DNA of 64,000 nt, from positions 682,001 through 746,000 of the forward strand of contig NZ_CP016443.1 of assembly GCF_001742165.1 (NCBI RefSeq). The letters are read 5' to 3'. The stretch is from Burkholderia stabilis. Lineage in GTDB: Bacteria > Pseudomonadota > Gammaproteobacteria > Burkholderiales > Burkholderiaceae. The notes under the pieces are model-generated. The model was not told the origin of the DNA. It was given only the letters and a program-made list of their open reading frames with translations, and made no database searches. A program made the translations under genes and the position numbers. Of this stretch, positions 26,903 to 34,027 are shown one piece after another (the stretch's first letter is position 1; each line of letters starts with the position of its first letter).

Positions 26903-27940
26903 ATGAAACCGCGCGCAATGCCCCAAAACGGCCGCGTCCTGCCGGGTTTCGGCGCGCGCCTGCTGAGCGAACTCACGCGCAGCGGCGCGGCGCCGGCCGG
27001 ACGCGATACGCAGGCGCCGCACGATGCGCCGACGGCCGGCGGTTTCGTTGCGCTCTACCGCGACGCGATCGAGCGGCTCGAAGCGCAGGTCGCGCGCGGC
27101 GACGGCCACCCGCCGATGCGCAAGCAGGAAGTCGACCTGATGTGCCGCTGCCTGCTGAGCTGCGCGACGCTCGCCGACGCGATCCGCTGCGCGCGCGACT
27201 TCTGCGACATGCTGACGCCACGCGCCGGCATGCTGTCGCTCGCGGTGCGCGACGGACGCGCGACGTTCCGGATGGACTCGCTGCGCCGCACGCGCAGCCC
27301 GGCCGCGTGCCTCGTCGACCTGACGGGCCTGTTCTGCTATCTGCAACTGTTCGGCTGGCTGATCGGGCAGCCGCTGCGGCCAATCGACGTGTGGCTCGGC
27401 CATCCGCGCCGCGACGACGCGGTGCCGCTGCTCGGTCTGTTCAACGCGCCGGTCGACGTCGGCCGGAAAACCTACGGCTTCGCGTTCGATGCGGCGCGGC
27501 TCGAATGCCGCGTGATCCGCCAGCCGGCCGAACTCGACGCGTTCCTCGTCGATTTCCCGTTTCGTCTGATCGATGCGGCGCCAGCCGTCGTGTCGTGGAC
27601 GCAGCAGGTGCGCGGCTTTCTCGATGCGGCGCTCGCGCACGCACAGGCGCTGCCGGCGCTCGTGGAGCTGGCCGCGTGGCTCGGCGTCAGCGAGGCGACG
27701 CTGCGGCGGCGGCTCGCGGCGGAAGGCAGCGGTTATCACGCGTTGCGCGAGCAATGCGTGGCCGACGCCGCGCGACGATGCCTGCGCGACACGGACTGGC
27801 CGGTCGCACGCGTGGCCGCACATCTCGGGTTCGGCGGCGAGGAAGCGTTCCGGCGTGCGTTCGTGCGCTGGACGGGTGTCGCGCCGAGCCGGTTCAGGCG
27901 CGATCCCCCGCCGTCGATCCCGGTGTTTCGTCAGACATGA
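26903..27940 (+). CDS. AraC family transcriptional regulator (arabinose-binding-like N-terminal domain)
   Basis: A 345-residue regulator. The N-terminal about 230 residues match the Arabinose_bd-type sensor seen in OruR/ArgR-like AraC proteins (KQEVDLMCRCLLSCATLADAIRCARDF). The C-terminal 80 residues contain two helix-turn-helix motifs (AAWLGVSEATLRRRLAAEG and VAAHLGFGGEEAFRRAFVRWTG). The ATG at 26903 is chosen because GGGAGACAAC precedes it. It is divergent from the MDR/SDR/Dabb operon and most likely activates it when the pathway substrate is present. Confidence 0.88.
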   Translation: MKPRAMPQNGRVLPGFGARLLSELTRSGAAPAGRDTQAPHDAPTAGGFVALYRDAIERLEAQVARGDGHPPMRKQEVDLMCRCLLSCATLADAIRCARDFCDMLTPRAGMLSLAVRDGRATFRMDSLRRTRSPAACLVDLTGLFCYLQLFGWLIGQPLRPIDVWLGHPRRDDAVPLLGLFNAPVDVGRKTYGFAFDAARLECRVIRQPAELDAFLVDFPFRLIDAAPAVVSWTQQVRGFLDAALAHAQALPALVELAAWLGVSEATLRRRLAAEGSGYHALREQCVADAARRCLRDTDWPVARVAAHLGFGGEEAFRRAFVRWTGVAPSRFRRDPPPSIPVFRQT

Positions 27941-28061
27941 AACGCGGCGCCGGCGCATGAAAGAAAGGGTTTGGAAAGTTTCCGCCGGGCAATGACGTTT
28001 TTTCGCATCCCTGCGCAACCGGACAATTGACGCGCCGGAGCCCGCGCCATTACGCTTGCGC

Positions 28062-28227
28062 GCTGATGGTTCCCGGAGACGGGATCAAAAGGGAACGCAG
28101 GAGAGGCAGCGCCTCGAATCTGCGGCTGCCCCCGCAACTGTGAGCGGCGAATGCGTGCCACTGCGTGCCACTGGGAAACCGGGAAGGCCGGCGCGAATGA
28201 CGACCCGCGAGCCAGGAGACCTGCCAT
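28062..28227 (+). ncRNA. Cobalamin (B12) riboswitch
   Basis: The conserved elements are in order: GGTTCCCGGAGACGGG with AAAAGGGAA (start of the aptamer, from about 28067), the GCCCCCGCAACTGTGAGCGG core (28128-28147), GCCACTGGGAAACCGGGAAGGC, and the B12 box GCCAGGAGACCTGCC at 28211-28225. It lies about 355 bases before the TonB-dependent receptor ORF at 28582. Binding of adenosylcobalamin would repress the receptor when B12 is plentiful. The region 28228-28581 must contain the expression platform. Confidence 0.93.
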
Positions 28228-28581
28228 CGACCCGAGGTCCAAGCAGCCGCACCGGGCGGGGTGTCCCGGCGCGCCAAGCACCGCCATTGGCGGTCGCCCG
28301 TTGCATGGACGGCCCGACCTCAGGACCCTTCAGATGTCCATCGTTTCCGAATCCGCTTTCGCTCAGAAAGCGTCGCACCGACACGCCGTCGGCATGCGTG
28401 GCCAGCCCGCGTCCGCGCGGCCGTTTATGGCGCTTGCGTCGCCCGGCATGCGCCGCACCGACACCGCCGGCAGCCGGCCGCCTTGTCCCGCCACGCCATG
28501 ACGCCCGCCCGGAACTGGCCGGCCCGGCCCCCGATTCGCTCACGATCGCCGTACACGCAACACGCTTATTCCCGCTGCCTC
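28228..28581 (+). other. Leader between the riboswitch and the receptor gene
   Basis: This 354-base leader holds no confident gene. An ORF of 55 codons (28334-28501, starting MSIVSES) is in it and could be a leader peptide, but no good ribosome site was seen. The expression platform could not be defined by eye. Confidence 0.4.
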
Positions 28582-30510
28582 ATGAACATTCGTTACCTTC
28601 TTGCCACGTCCGCCGCCAGCGCGCTGCTTGCCCCGATCGCCCATGCTGCCGGCGACACCGCGCTCCCGCAGGCCGCCCGGCCCGCGGAAAGCGCCGACCT
28701 GCCGACGATCAGCGTGACCGACACGCGGCGCCTGCCCGAATCGTTCGACGGTCGTTATGCGTCGACGCAGGTGCTCACGCGCGAGGATCTCGACCGGCTG
28801 TCGCCCGGCGACCCGAGCATCACGCAGGCGCTCGCGACGCTGCCGGGCGTCACCGTCTCGCAGAACGGCGGCCCCGGCTCGTCCGCGTCGGTCAGCATCC
28901 GCGGCTCGTCGGCCAGCCAGGTCGCCGTGTTCATCGACGGCATCCGGATCGGCTCGTCGACCACCGGCATCGCGCCGTGGGCCGATCTGCCGACCGAAGC
29001 GTTCGAGCGCGTCGAAGTGATCTCGGGGCCGGCCGCCGCGTCGTTCGGCGCCAATGCGATGGGCGGCGTCGTGCAGCTCTTCTCGCGCCGCGCCAGCAAT
29101 CAACCGAACCAGACCACGGTGTCGTTCGGCGGCGGGTCGAACAAGACCTTCGACACGCAGTTGCGCACGTCGGGCACGGTGCCGTCGACGGGGCCGCTGG
29201 CCGCGCTCGGCGGGCTCACCTACTCGCTCGGCCTGCACGACTACAACACGGCCGGCATCGATGCGACGCGCCCGTTCTTCTACGCGCACGAAGCCGGCCG
29301 CAATCCGTATCACGCACAGGATCTCGATGCGCGCCTCGGCTACGCGCGCGACAACTGGTCGATCTCGACGTTCGCGCTGTATCACCGGTCCGATCTGTCC
29401 TACGACAACATCGGCTATGCGAACCGTCAGCTCGATCATCAACTGACGGCCGGCATCGCGTTCCGTCTCGACATCACGCCCGACACGCAGTTCGCCCAGT
29501 CGTTCGGCTATTCGAACGACCGCGCCTTCATCTACGCGAACGACCCGACCCTTGCGACCGACCAGATCAATTCGCAGCGCATCAGCACGTCGACGTCGCT
29601 GACCCACCAGGAACACGGGTTCCACCTGTTCGGCCTGCCGCTGTCGGGCGAGACGAAGCTGGCCTACGACTTCACGCGCGAACAGGCGTTCCTGCCGTTC
29701 GACATTCCCGCCGGCGTGCCGACGCGCAACGATTCCGCGTTCTCGCTGCATCAGTCGGCGACGCTCGGCAGCGTGACGATGTTCCTCGCGGGGCGTCACG
29801 AGATCATTGCCGGGCAGTCGGTGAACACCGGCAATGCCGCGCTGTCGTGGGCGATCACGCCGGTCTACACGGCGCGCGTGTCGTACGGCAACGCGTTCCG
29901 CCTGCCGACGTTCAACGACCTGTACTACCCCGGCTACGGCAATCCGAACCTCAGCCCCGAACGCAACACGTCGGTCGAGGCCGCGATCGACGCGAATACG
30001 TCGTACGGCACGTTCTCCGCCGCGATCTACGACACGCGGGTCAACAACCTGATCGCGTACAACCCCGCGACGTTCTCGCCGATGAACATTGGCCGTTCGC
30101 ATATTCGCGGCATCGACCTGTCGTACAAGGGCACGATCGGCCGCTCGACGCCGGTGAGCCTCGCGATCGGCATCCTGAATCCGCAGGACGAGACCAACCA
30201 GACCTGGCTCAACCGCCGGCCGCGCCAGACGGTCAGCCTCAACGTCGATCACACGTGGGACGAACTGCACCTGCACGCGCTGAGCACGGGCGCGTCGCTG
30301 CTCTACGGCGGCTCGACGTTCGACGATCCGGCCAATACGCAGTATCTGCCGTCGTACCTGACCGTGAGCCTGCGCGCGGCCTACCGGATCAATTCGCACC
30401 TGACGGTGTCGGCGTCGCTGTCGAACCTCTTCGAGCGGCAGTACATGACCGCGTACGGCTACAACACGCTCGGACGCACCGCGTTCGGCAAGGTCAGCTA
30501 TACGTTCTGA
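28582..30510 (+). CDS. btuB: TonB-dependent vitamin B12 receptor, BtuB-like
   Basis: A 642-residue outer-membrane receptor. A signal peptide (MNIRYLLATSAASALLAPIAHA) is followed by a TonB-box-like region (DLPTISVTDTRRLPE), a plug domain with SVSIRGSSASQVAVFIDGIRIG and RVEVISGPAAASFGANAMGG, and a beta-barrel ending in the expected terminal Phe (FGKVSYTF). It imports corrinoids across the outer membrane using TonB energy. The B12 riboswitch upstream supports the assignment strongly. The in-frame ORF reaches back to 28261, but the signal peptide fixes the start at 28582. The ribosome site is weak. No cobalamin ABC transporter genes are adjacent. Confidence 0.92.
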   Translation: MNIRYLLATSAASALLAPIAHAAGDTALPQAARPAESADLPTISVTDTRRLPESFDGRYASTQVLTREDLDRLSPGDPSITQALATLPGVTVSQNGGPGSSASVSIRGSSASQVAVFIDGIRIGSSTTGIAPWADLPTEAFERVEVISGPAAASFGANAMGGVVQLFSRRASNQPNQTTVSFGGGSNKTFDTQLRTSGTVPSTGPLAALGGLTYSLGLHDYNTAGIDATRPFFYAHEAGRNPYHAQDLDARLGYARDNWSISTFALYHRSDLSYDNIGYANRQLDHQLTAGIAFRLDITPDTQFAQSFGYSNDRAFIYANDPTLATDQINSQRISTSTSLTHQEHGFHLFGLPLSGETKLAYDFTREQAFLPFDIPAGVPTRNDSAFSLHQSATLGSVTMFLAGRHEIIAGQSVNTGNAALSWAITPVYTARVSYGNAFRLPTFNDLYYPGYGNPNLSPERNTSVEAAIDANTSYGTFSAAIYDTRVNNLIAYNPATFSPMNIGRSHIRGIDLSYKGTIGRSTPVSLAIGILNPQDETNQTWLNRRPRQTVSLNVDHTWDELHLHALSTGASLLYGGSTFDDPANTQYLPSYLTVSLRAAYRINSHLTVSASLSNLFERQYMTAYGYNTLGRTAFGKVSYTF

Positions 30511-30558
30511 CGGCCCGGCAAACCCACGCATGGCGAAGCCACCGGCACGCACACGACA

Positions 30559-30594
30559 TTGACACTGCCACAAAAACTAATAGAATTAGTTTTT
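30559..30594 (+). promoter_or_regulatory. Promoter with overlapping palindromic operator of the TetR gene
   Basis: TTGACA (30559-30564) and TAGAAT (30581-30586) are 16 bases apart. A perfect inverted repeat AAAAACTAAT-AGA-ATTAGTTTTT (arms 30572-30581 and 30585-30594) covers the -10 box and start site. Such a layout is typical of TetR autorepression. The start codon of the TetR gene is at 30619. Confidence 0.75.
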
Positions 30595-30618
30595 TGACTA
30601 ACCTCAATAGCATCCGTC

Positions 30619-31191
30619 ATGGCGCGTGCCGGCATTACCGTAGACAGGCTCGTCGAAGCCGGCGCGCAGCTCGCCGATGAAACCGGCTTCGAGCAGCTCA
30701 CCGGCGCGGCGCTCGCGCGGCACTTCGACGTGAAGCTCGCCAGCCTGTATTCCCATATCCCGAGTTTCGACGACCTCAAGAGCCGTATCGCGCTGTTCGC
30801 GCTGCAGGAGCTGGCCGACCGCGCGACCGACGCACTGGCCGGCCGCACCGGCAAGGACGCGCTGGCCGCACTCGCGAACGTCTATCGCGACTATGCGCGC
30901 GAGCATCCCGGCCGCTTTGCGGCCGCGCGGCATCCGGTGAGCGCGGAACGCGCCGCCGAGAGCGCGGGCGGCCGGCTCGTCAGGATGACCGCGGCCATGC
31001 TGCGCGGCTACGCGATTCCCGACGCCGAACAGGCGCATGCGATTCGCCTGCTCGGCGGTTTCTTCATGGGCTACGTGACGCTGGAAAGCGCGGGCGGTTT
31101 CTCGCACAGCGCGCCGGATTCCGACGCGTCGTGGTCGCGCAGTCTCGACGCGCTGGACGTGATGCTGCGCCACTGGCCGTCGGCCGCATGA
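30619..31191 (+). CDS. TetR family transcriptional regulator (WHG-type C-terminal domain)
   Basis: A 190-residue TetR protein with N-terminal HTH (LTGAALARHFDVKLASLYSHI, with the typical xLYxH end) and a C-terminal region with REHPGRFAAARHP and LLGGFFMGYVTLESAGGF, seen in the WHG/TetR_C_33 group. The palindrome in its own promoter suggests autorepression and, by location, control of the hydrolase gene that follows by 53 bases. The ligand is unknown; the hydrolase next to it suggests an ester-type effector. Confidence 0.86.
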   Translation: MARAGITVDRLVEAGAQLADETGFEQLTGAALARHFDVKLASLYSHIPSFDDLKSRIALFALQELADRATDALAGRTGKDALAALANVYRDYAREHPGRFAAARHPVSAERAAESAGGRLVRMTAAMLRGYAIPDAEQAHAIRLLGGFFMGYVTLESAGGFSHSAPDSDASWSRSLDALDVMLRHWPSAA

Positions 31192-31243
31192 CGGGCCGTG
31201 CTGCACCGGAATACGCCGTGACGGGCCGAACGGAAACCATTCG

Positions 31244-32239
31244 ATGAAAGACAAACCTGACGGCGTCGCCGTACCGAGCCGGGTCGTCCCCTTTCCCGCG
31301 TCGATCAGCGACGAAGCGCGAGACGCGCTGCGGCGACTGGTCGGCGACGACGGCGTGCCGCTGAATGCGTTGCACGTGATGCCACCGCCGGACGATCACG
31401 ATGCGTGGATGCGCGTGAAAGCCGCGGCCGATGCGCATTACGCGGCGGCCATCGAGCAGCTCGGCGGGTATCTGCGCTCGAGCGTCGAGACGATCCGGGC
31501 CGGCCACGCCGACATCCACGTCGCGACGCCCGCCGATGCGATTTCCGGCGAATGCGCGGTCATCGACCTGCATGGCGGCGCGCTGGTCCTGGGCGGCGGC
31601 GCCGCGTGCCGCGCCGGCGCGCAGATGCAGGCCGACCGGCTCGGCATTCGATGCTACGGCGTCGACTATCGCCTGCCGCCCGAGCATCCGTATCCGGCCG
31701 CGCTCGACGATTGCATCGCGGCCTATTCGCACGTGCTGGAACGCTACGCGCCGGAGAACATCGTCATCAGCGGCCGCTCGGCCGGCGGCAATCTCGCCGC
31801 CGCGATGGTGCTGCGCGCCCGCGACGAAGGCTTGCCGCTGCCGGCCGCACTGGTGCTGCTGTCGCCCGAGGCCGATCTCACCGAATCCGGTGACAGCTTC
31901 GAGACCAACCGGCTCGTCGATGTCGTGCTGCCGGGGTCGCTGATGCCGAACAACCTGCTCTACGCGAACGGCGCCGATCTCGCGCATCCTTACCTGTCGC
32001 CGCTGTTCGGCGATTTCGCCGCCGGTTTTCCGCCGACGTTCATCCAGAGCGGCACGCGCGACCTGTTCCTGTCGAACGCGGTGCGCCTGCATCGCGCGTT
32101 GCGGCGCGCGCAGGTGCCGACCGAGCTTCACGTGTTCGAAGGGATGCCGCATGGCGGCTTCATGGGCGCGCCGGAGGACAGGGAGCTGGGCCGGGAAATC
32201 GCAGGCTTCGTGCGCGCGCATTTGCGGGCATTGAACTGA
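31244..32239 (+). CDS. Alpha/beta hydrolase, hormone-sensitive-lipase type
   Basis: A 331-residue esterase of the HSL family. The oxyanion-hole motif is DLHGGALVLGGG (about residue 110), the nucleophile elbow is GRSAGGN (about residue 180), the Asp lies in SGTRDLFLS and the His in GMPHGGF. It hydrolyses carboxylic esters, probably in the cytosol since no signal peptide is seen. It follows the TetR gene and probably forms a unit with it. The natural ester is unknown. Confidence 0.87.
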   Translation: MKDKPDGVAVPSRVVPFPASISDEARDALRRLVGDDGVPLNALHVMPPPDDHDAWMRVKAAADAHYAAAIEQLGGYLRSSVETIRAGHADIHVATPADAISGECAVIDLHGGALVLGGGAACRAGAQMQADRLGIRCYGVDYRLPPEHPYPAALDDCIAAYSHVLERYAPENIVISGRSAGGNLAAAMVLRARDEGLPLPAALVLLSPEADLTESGDSFETNRLVDVVLPGSLMPNNLLYANGADLAHPYLSPLFGDFAAGFPPTFIQSGTRDLFLSNAVRLHRALRRAQVPTELHVFEGMPHGGFMGAPEDRELGREIAGFVRAHLRALN

Positions 32240-32258
32240 ACCCGGAGCGCATCGAACG

Positions 32259-32678
32259 ATGAACGAGAAGCCGCACAAGGACGACATCCGTATCGGCCAG
32301 GATCGCTGGATCGCATTTGGCGACCTGGCGGGCGGCCACGGGCAAGCGATCGAGATCGATCCGCATCTGGCGGCGCTCATGCCGTTGATCGATGCGCTGG
32401 AAACGGAATGCGTCGCCGGATGCTGCGGCATCGACGCGTTCGGCTTCTGGCCGGACGACATCGCGGTTGCGCTGAGCGCGTGGCATCGCGATGCGCTGGT
32501 TCGGCTTGCCGACGATCTGCTGTCGGCTCAGCGTTCGATCGACGCGCTGCCGTCCGATATCGTCGTCAGCACGCGCATGAACCACTACCTTCGGAAAACC
32601 GTGATGCAGGAATTGCTGGCGCATCTGCGGACGGTTGTCGACGACATCCGGCCGCAGCGTGACGCACCGCGCGCCTAG
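32259..32678 (+). CDS. Conserved hypothetical protein (possibly DUF6331)
   Basis: A 139-residue cytosolic-looking protein without signal or membrane segments. It has a segment ALETECVAGCCGIDAFGFWP that I associate with the DUF6331 family, with two adjacent cysteines. No function is known for such proteins. It follows the hydrolase by 19 bases on the same strand, so it could be part of the same transcript. Its stop overlaps the stop of the convergent LysE gene by four bases. Confidence 0.68.
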   Translation: MNEKPHKDDIRIGQDRWIAFGDLAGGHGQAIEIDPHLAALMPLIDALETECVAGCCGIDAFGFWPDDIAVALSAWHRDALVRLADDLLSAQRSIDALPSDIVVSTRMNHYLRKTVMQELLAHLRTVVDDIRPQRDAPRA

Positions 32679-33307
32679 ATGACGCCGCGCACGCCCGCAG
32701 CCAGCTGAATCGCGCCGAACGCCGCGATGACGACGGCCGACACGCGCGACAACCCGTGCATGAACGCGAACGACATCTTCGTGCGCAGCGCGGCGCTCGC
32801 GCTGCTCAGGCACAGCCACCAGGTCGCGGAACCAATGAACACGCCGGCGACCATCAGCGACACGGACGGCCACATCGCGCCTTCCCGCGCGCCCGTCAGC
32901 GGGCCGAGCGCCGCGAAAATCCCGACGAACGACAGGATCGTCATCGGGTTCGACAGCGTGAGGCCGAACGTCGTCAGGAAATCGCGCAGCACCGTCGTGC
33001 GCGGCAACTCGCGTTGCATCGCCGACGCGGCCGGCGCCTGGCGTGCGATGGTCCAGGCCAGCCACACGAGGAACGCGCCACCGCCGATCTTCAGGCCGAC
33101 GGTCAGCATCGGGAACGCCGTGACGATACCCGCGATGCCCAGCGCGCCGAGCAGGCCGTAGATCGCGTCGGCGCACGCGGCGCCGATGCCCGTCGCGAAC
33201 CCGGCCTGGAAACCGCGGCTCAGGCTGCGCTGAATGCACAACATGCCGATCGGGCCGACCGGCACCGCGATCGACAGCCCCATCACGACGGATTTGATGA
33301 ACAACAT
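32675..33307 (-). CDS. LysE/RhtB family amino-acid exporter
   Basis: A 210-residue inner-membrane protein with about six hydrophobic segments. It starts MLFIKSVVMGLSIAVPVGPI and continues with CIQRSLSRGFQAGFATGIGAACADAIYG, the signature of LysE/RhtB translocators, which export amino acids. AAGGAGCAGGCG precedes the ATG at 33307; a longer frame to 33346 lacks a ribosome site. It is divergent from an Lrp/AsnC regulator, the usual arrangement for amino-acid-responsive exporters of this family. Confidence 0.86.
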   Translation of the reverse strand: MLFIKSVVMGLSIAVPVGPIGMLCIQRSLSRGFQAGFATGIGAACADAIYGLLGALGIAGIVTAFPMLTVGLKIGGGAFLVWLAWTIARQAPAASAMQRELPRTTVLRDFLTTFGLTLSNPMTILSFVGIFAALGPLTGAREGAMWPSVSLMVAGVFIGSATWWLCLSSASAALRTKMSFAFMHGLSRVSAVVIAAFGAIQLAAGVRGVI

Positions 33308-33378
33308 CGCCTGCTCCTTGCGACATGCAACGGGTGGAACAGGCATCGTAGGGAAAGTCCCGTCATCGCTGAATGCGG

Positions 33379-33412
33379 TTTTTAAGGAAAAATGACTACT
33401 CCGCCTTAAAAA
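33379..33412. promoter_or_regulatory. Inverted repeat in the lysE/lrp divergent spacer
   Basis: TTTTTAAGG (33379-33387) and CCTTAAAAA (33404-33412) form a 9-bp inverted repeat with 16 bases between, in the 116-base spacer between the two divergent genes. Its half-sites are close to AT-rich Lrp-type sites, so it is a good candidate for binding the Lrp regulator. Confidence 0.55.
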
Positions 33413-33423
33413 ATCCCGCCGCG

Positions 33424-33885
33424 ATGGACGAACTGGACTGGAAGGTACTGGCGCTGCTGCAGGACAACGGCCGCGTCAGCTATACGGAGCTGGCGCGCCA
33501 GGTTCACCTGTCGGTGCCGGCGGTCACGGAGCGCGTGAAGCGCCTGGAAGCGGCCGGCGTCGTCGAGGGCTACACGGCGCGGATCAATCCGGCCGCGGCC
33601 GGTTATCCGGTGAGCGCGCTGATCGGCATCACGGTGCCCCAACCGGCGAAAGCCAAATTCCTCAAGTTGCTGGAGACGATTCCCGAAGTCGTCGAATGTC
33701 ATCACGTGACGGGCGCGGATTCCTACGTGATGCGCTTCGTCGCCACCAGCATGACCCATCTCGAACAGCTGATCGAACGCATCAACCTGTACGGCGAAAC
33801 GCGCACGTCGATCGTGATGTCGACGCCGCTGCCGGCGCGCGGGATGGCGCGGCCGCCGTCGAAGCTCGACGGGAGCCGCGGGTAA
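33424..33885 (+). CDS. Lrp/AsnC family transcriptional regulator
   Basis: A 153-residue feast/famine regulator. N-terminal winged helix-turn-helix (MDELDWKVLALLQDNGRVSY, then LARQVHLSVPAVTERVKRLE) and C-terminal RAM domain (KFLKLLETIPEVVECHHVTGADSYVM). The start at 33424 is chosen as the family start; the frame extends to 33373 through the palindromic spacer. It is divergent from the LysE exporter and probably activates it in response to an amino acid. Confidence 0.9.
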   Translation: MDELDWKVLALLQDNGRVSYTELARQVHLSVPAVTERVKRLEAAGVVEGYTARINPAAAGYPVSALIGITVPQPAKAKFLKLLETIPEVVECHHVTGADSYVMRFVATSMTHLEQLIERINLYGETRTSIVMSTPLPARGMARPPSKLDGSRG

Positions 33886-33983
33886 CACGTTGACGTCGGG
33901 CGGCCGTCGAATCGCCGCCGTTGCCGGCGTAACCGCCGCCTGCCGGTTCGATCCGGCAGGCAACTCCATCCGGCCGCCGTTGG

Positions 33984-34017
33984 CGATCGTCCGGCCGGCT
34001 GCCCGGCGGGACGATCG
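33984..34017 (-). terminator. Hairpin after the repeat lipoprotein gene
   Basis: CGATCGTCC (33984-33992) pairs with GGACGATCG (34009-34017) around a GC-rich loop that itself can fold. It lies 11 bases after the minus-strand stop at 34028 and between convergent genes. There is no T-run, so termination is uncertain. Confidence 0.42.
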
Positions 34018-34027
34018 GTCAAGACCG

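Noticed and set aside
28151..28501. Coding gene in the riboswitch leader
   Set aside because: The ORF runs through the conserved aptamer, which is RNA. Only the 28334-28501 part could be a leader peptide, and it lacks a good ribosome site.
30572..30594. Terminator of the BtuB-like receptor gene
   Set aside because: The stem is AT-rich and weak, and lies on the -10 box of a good promoter, so an operator is the better reading.
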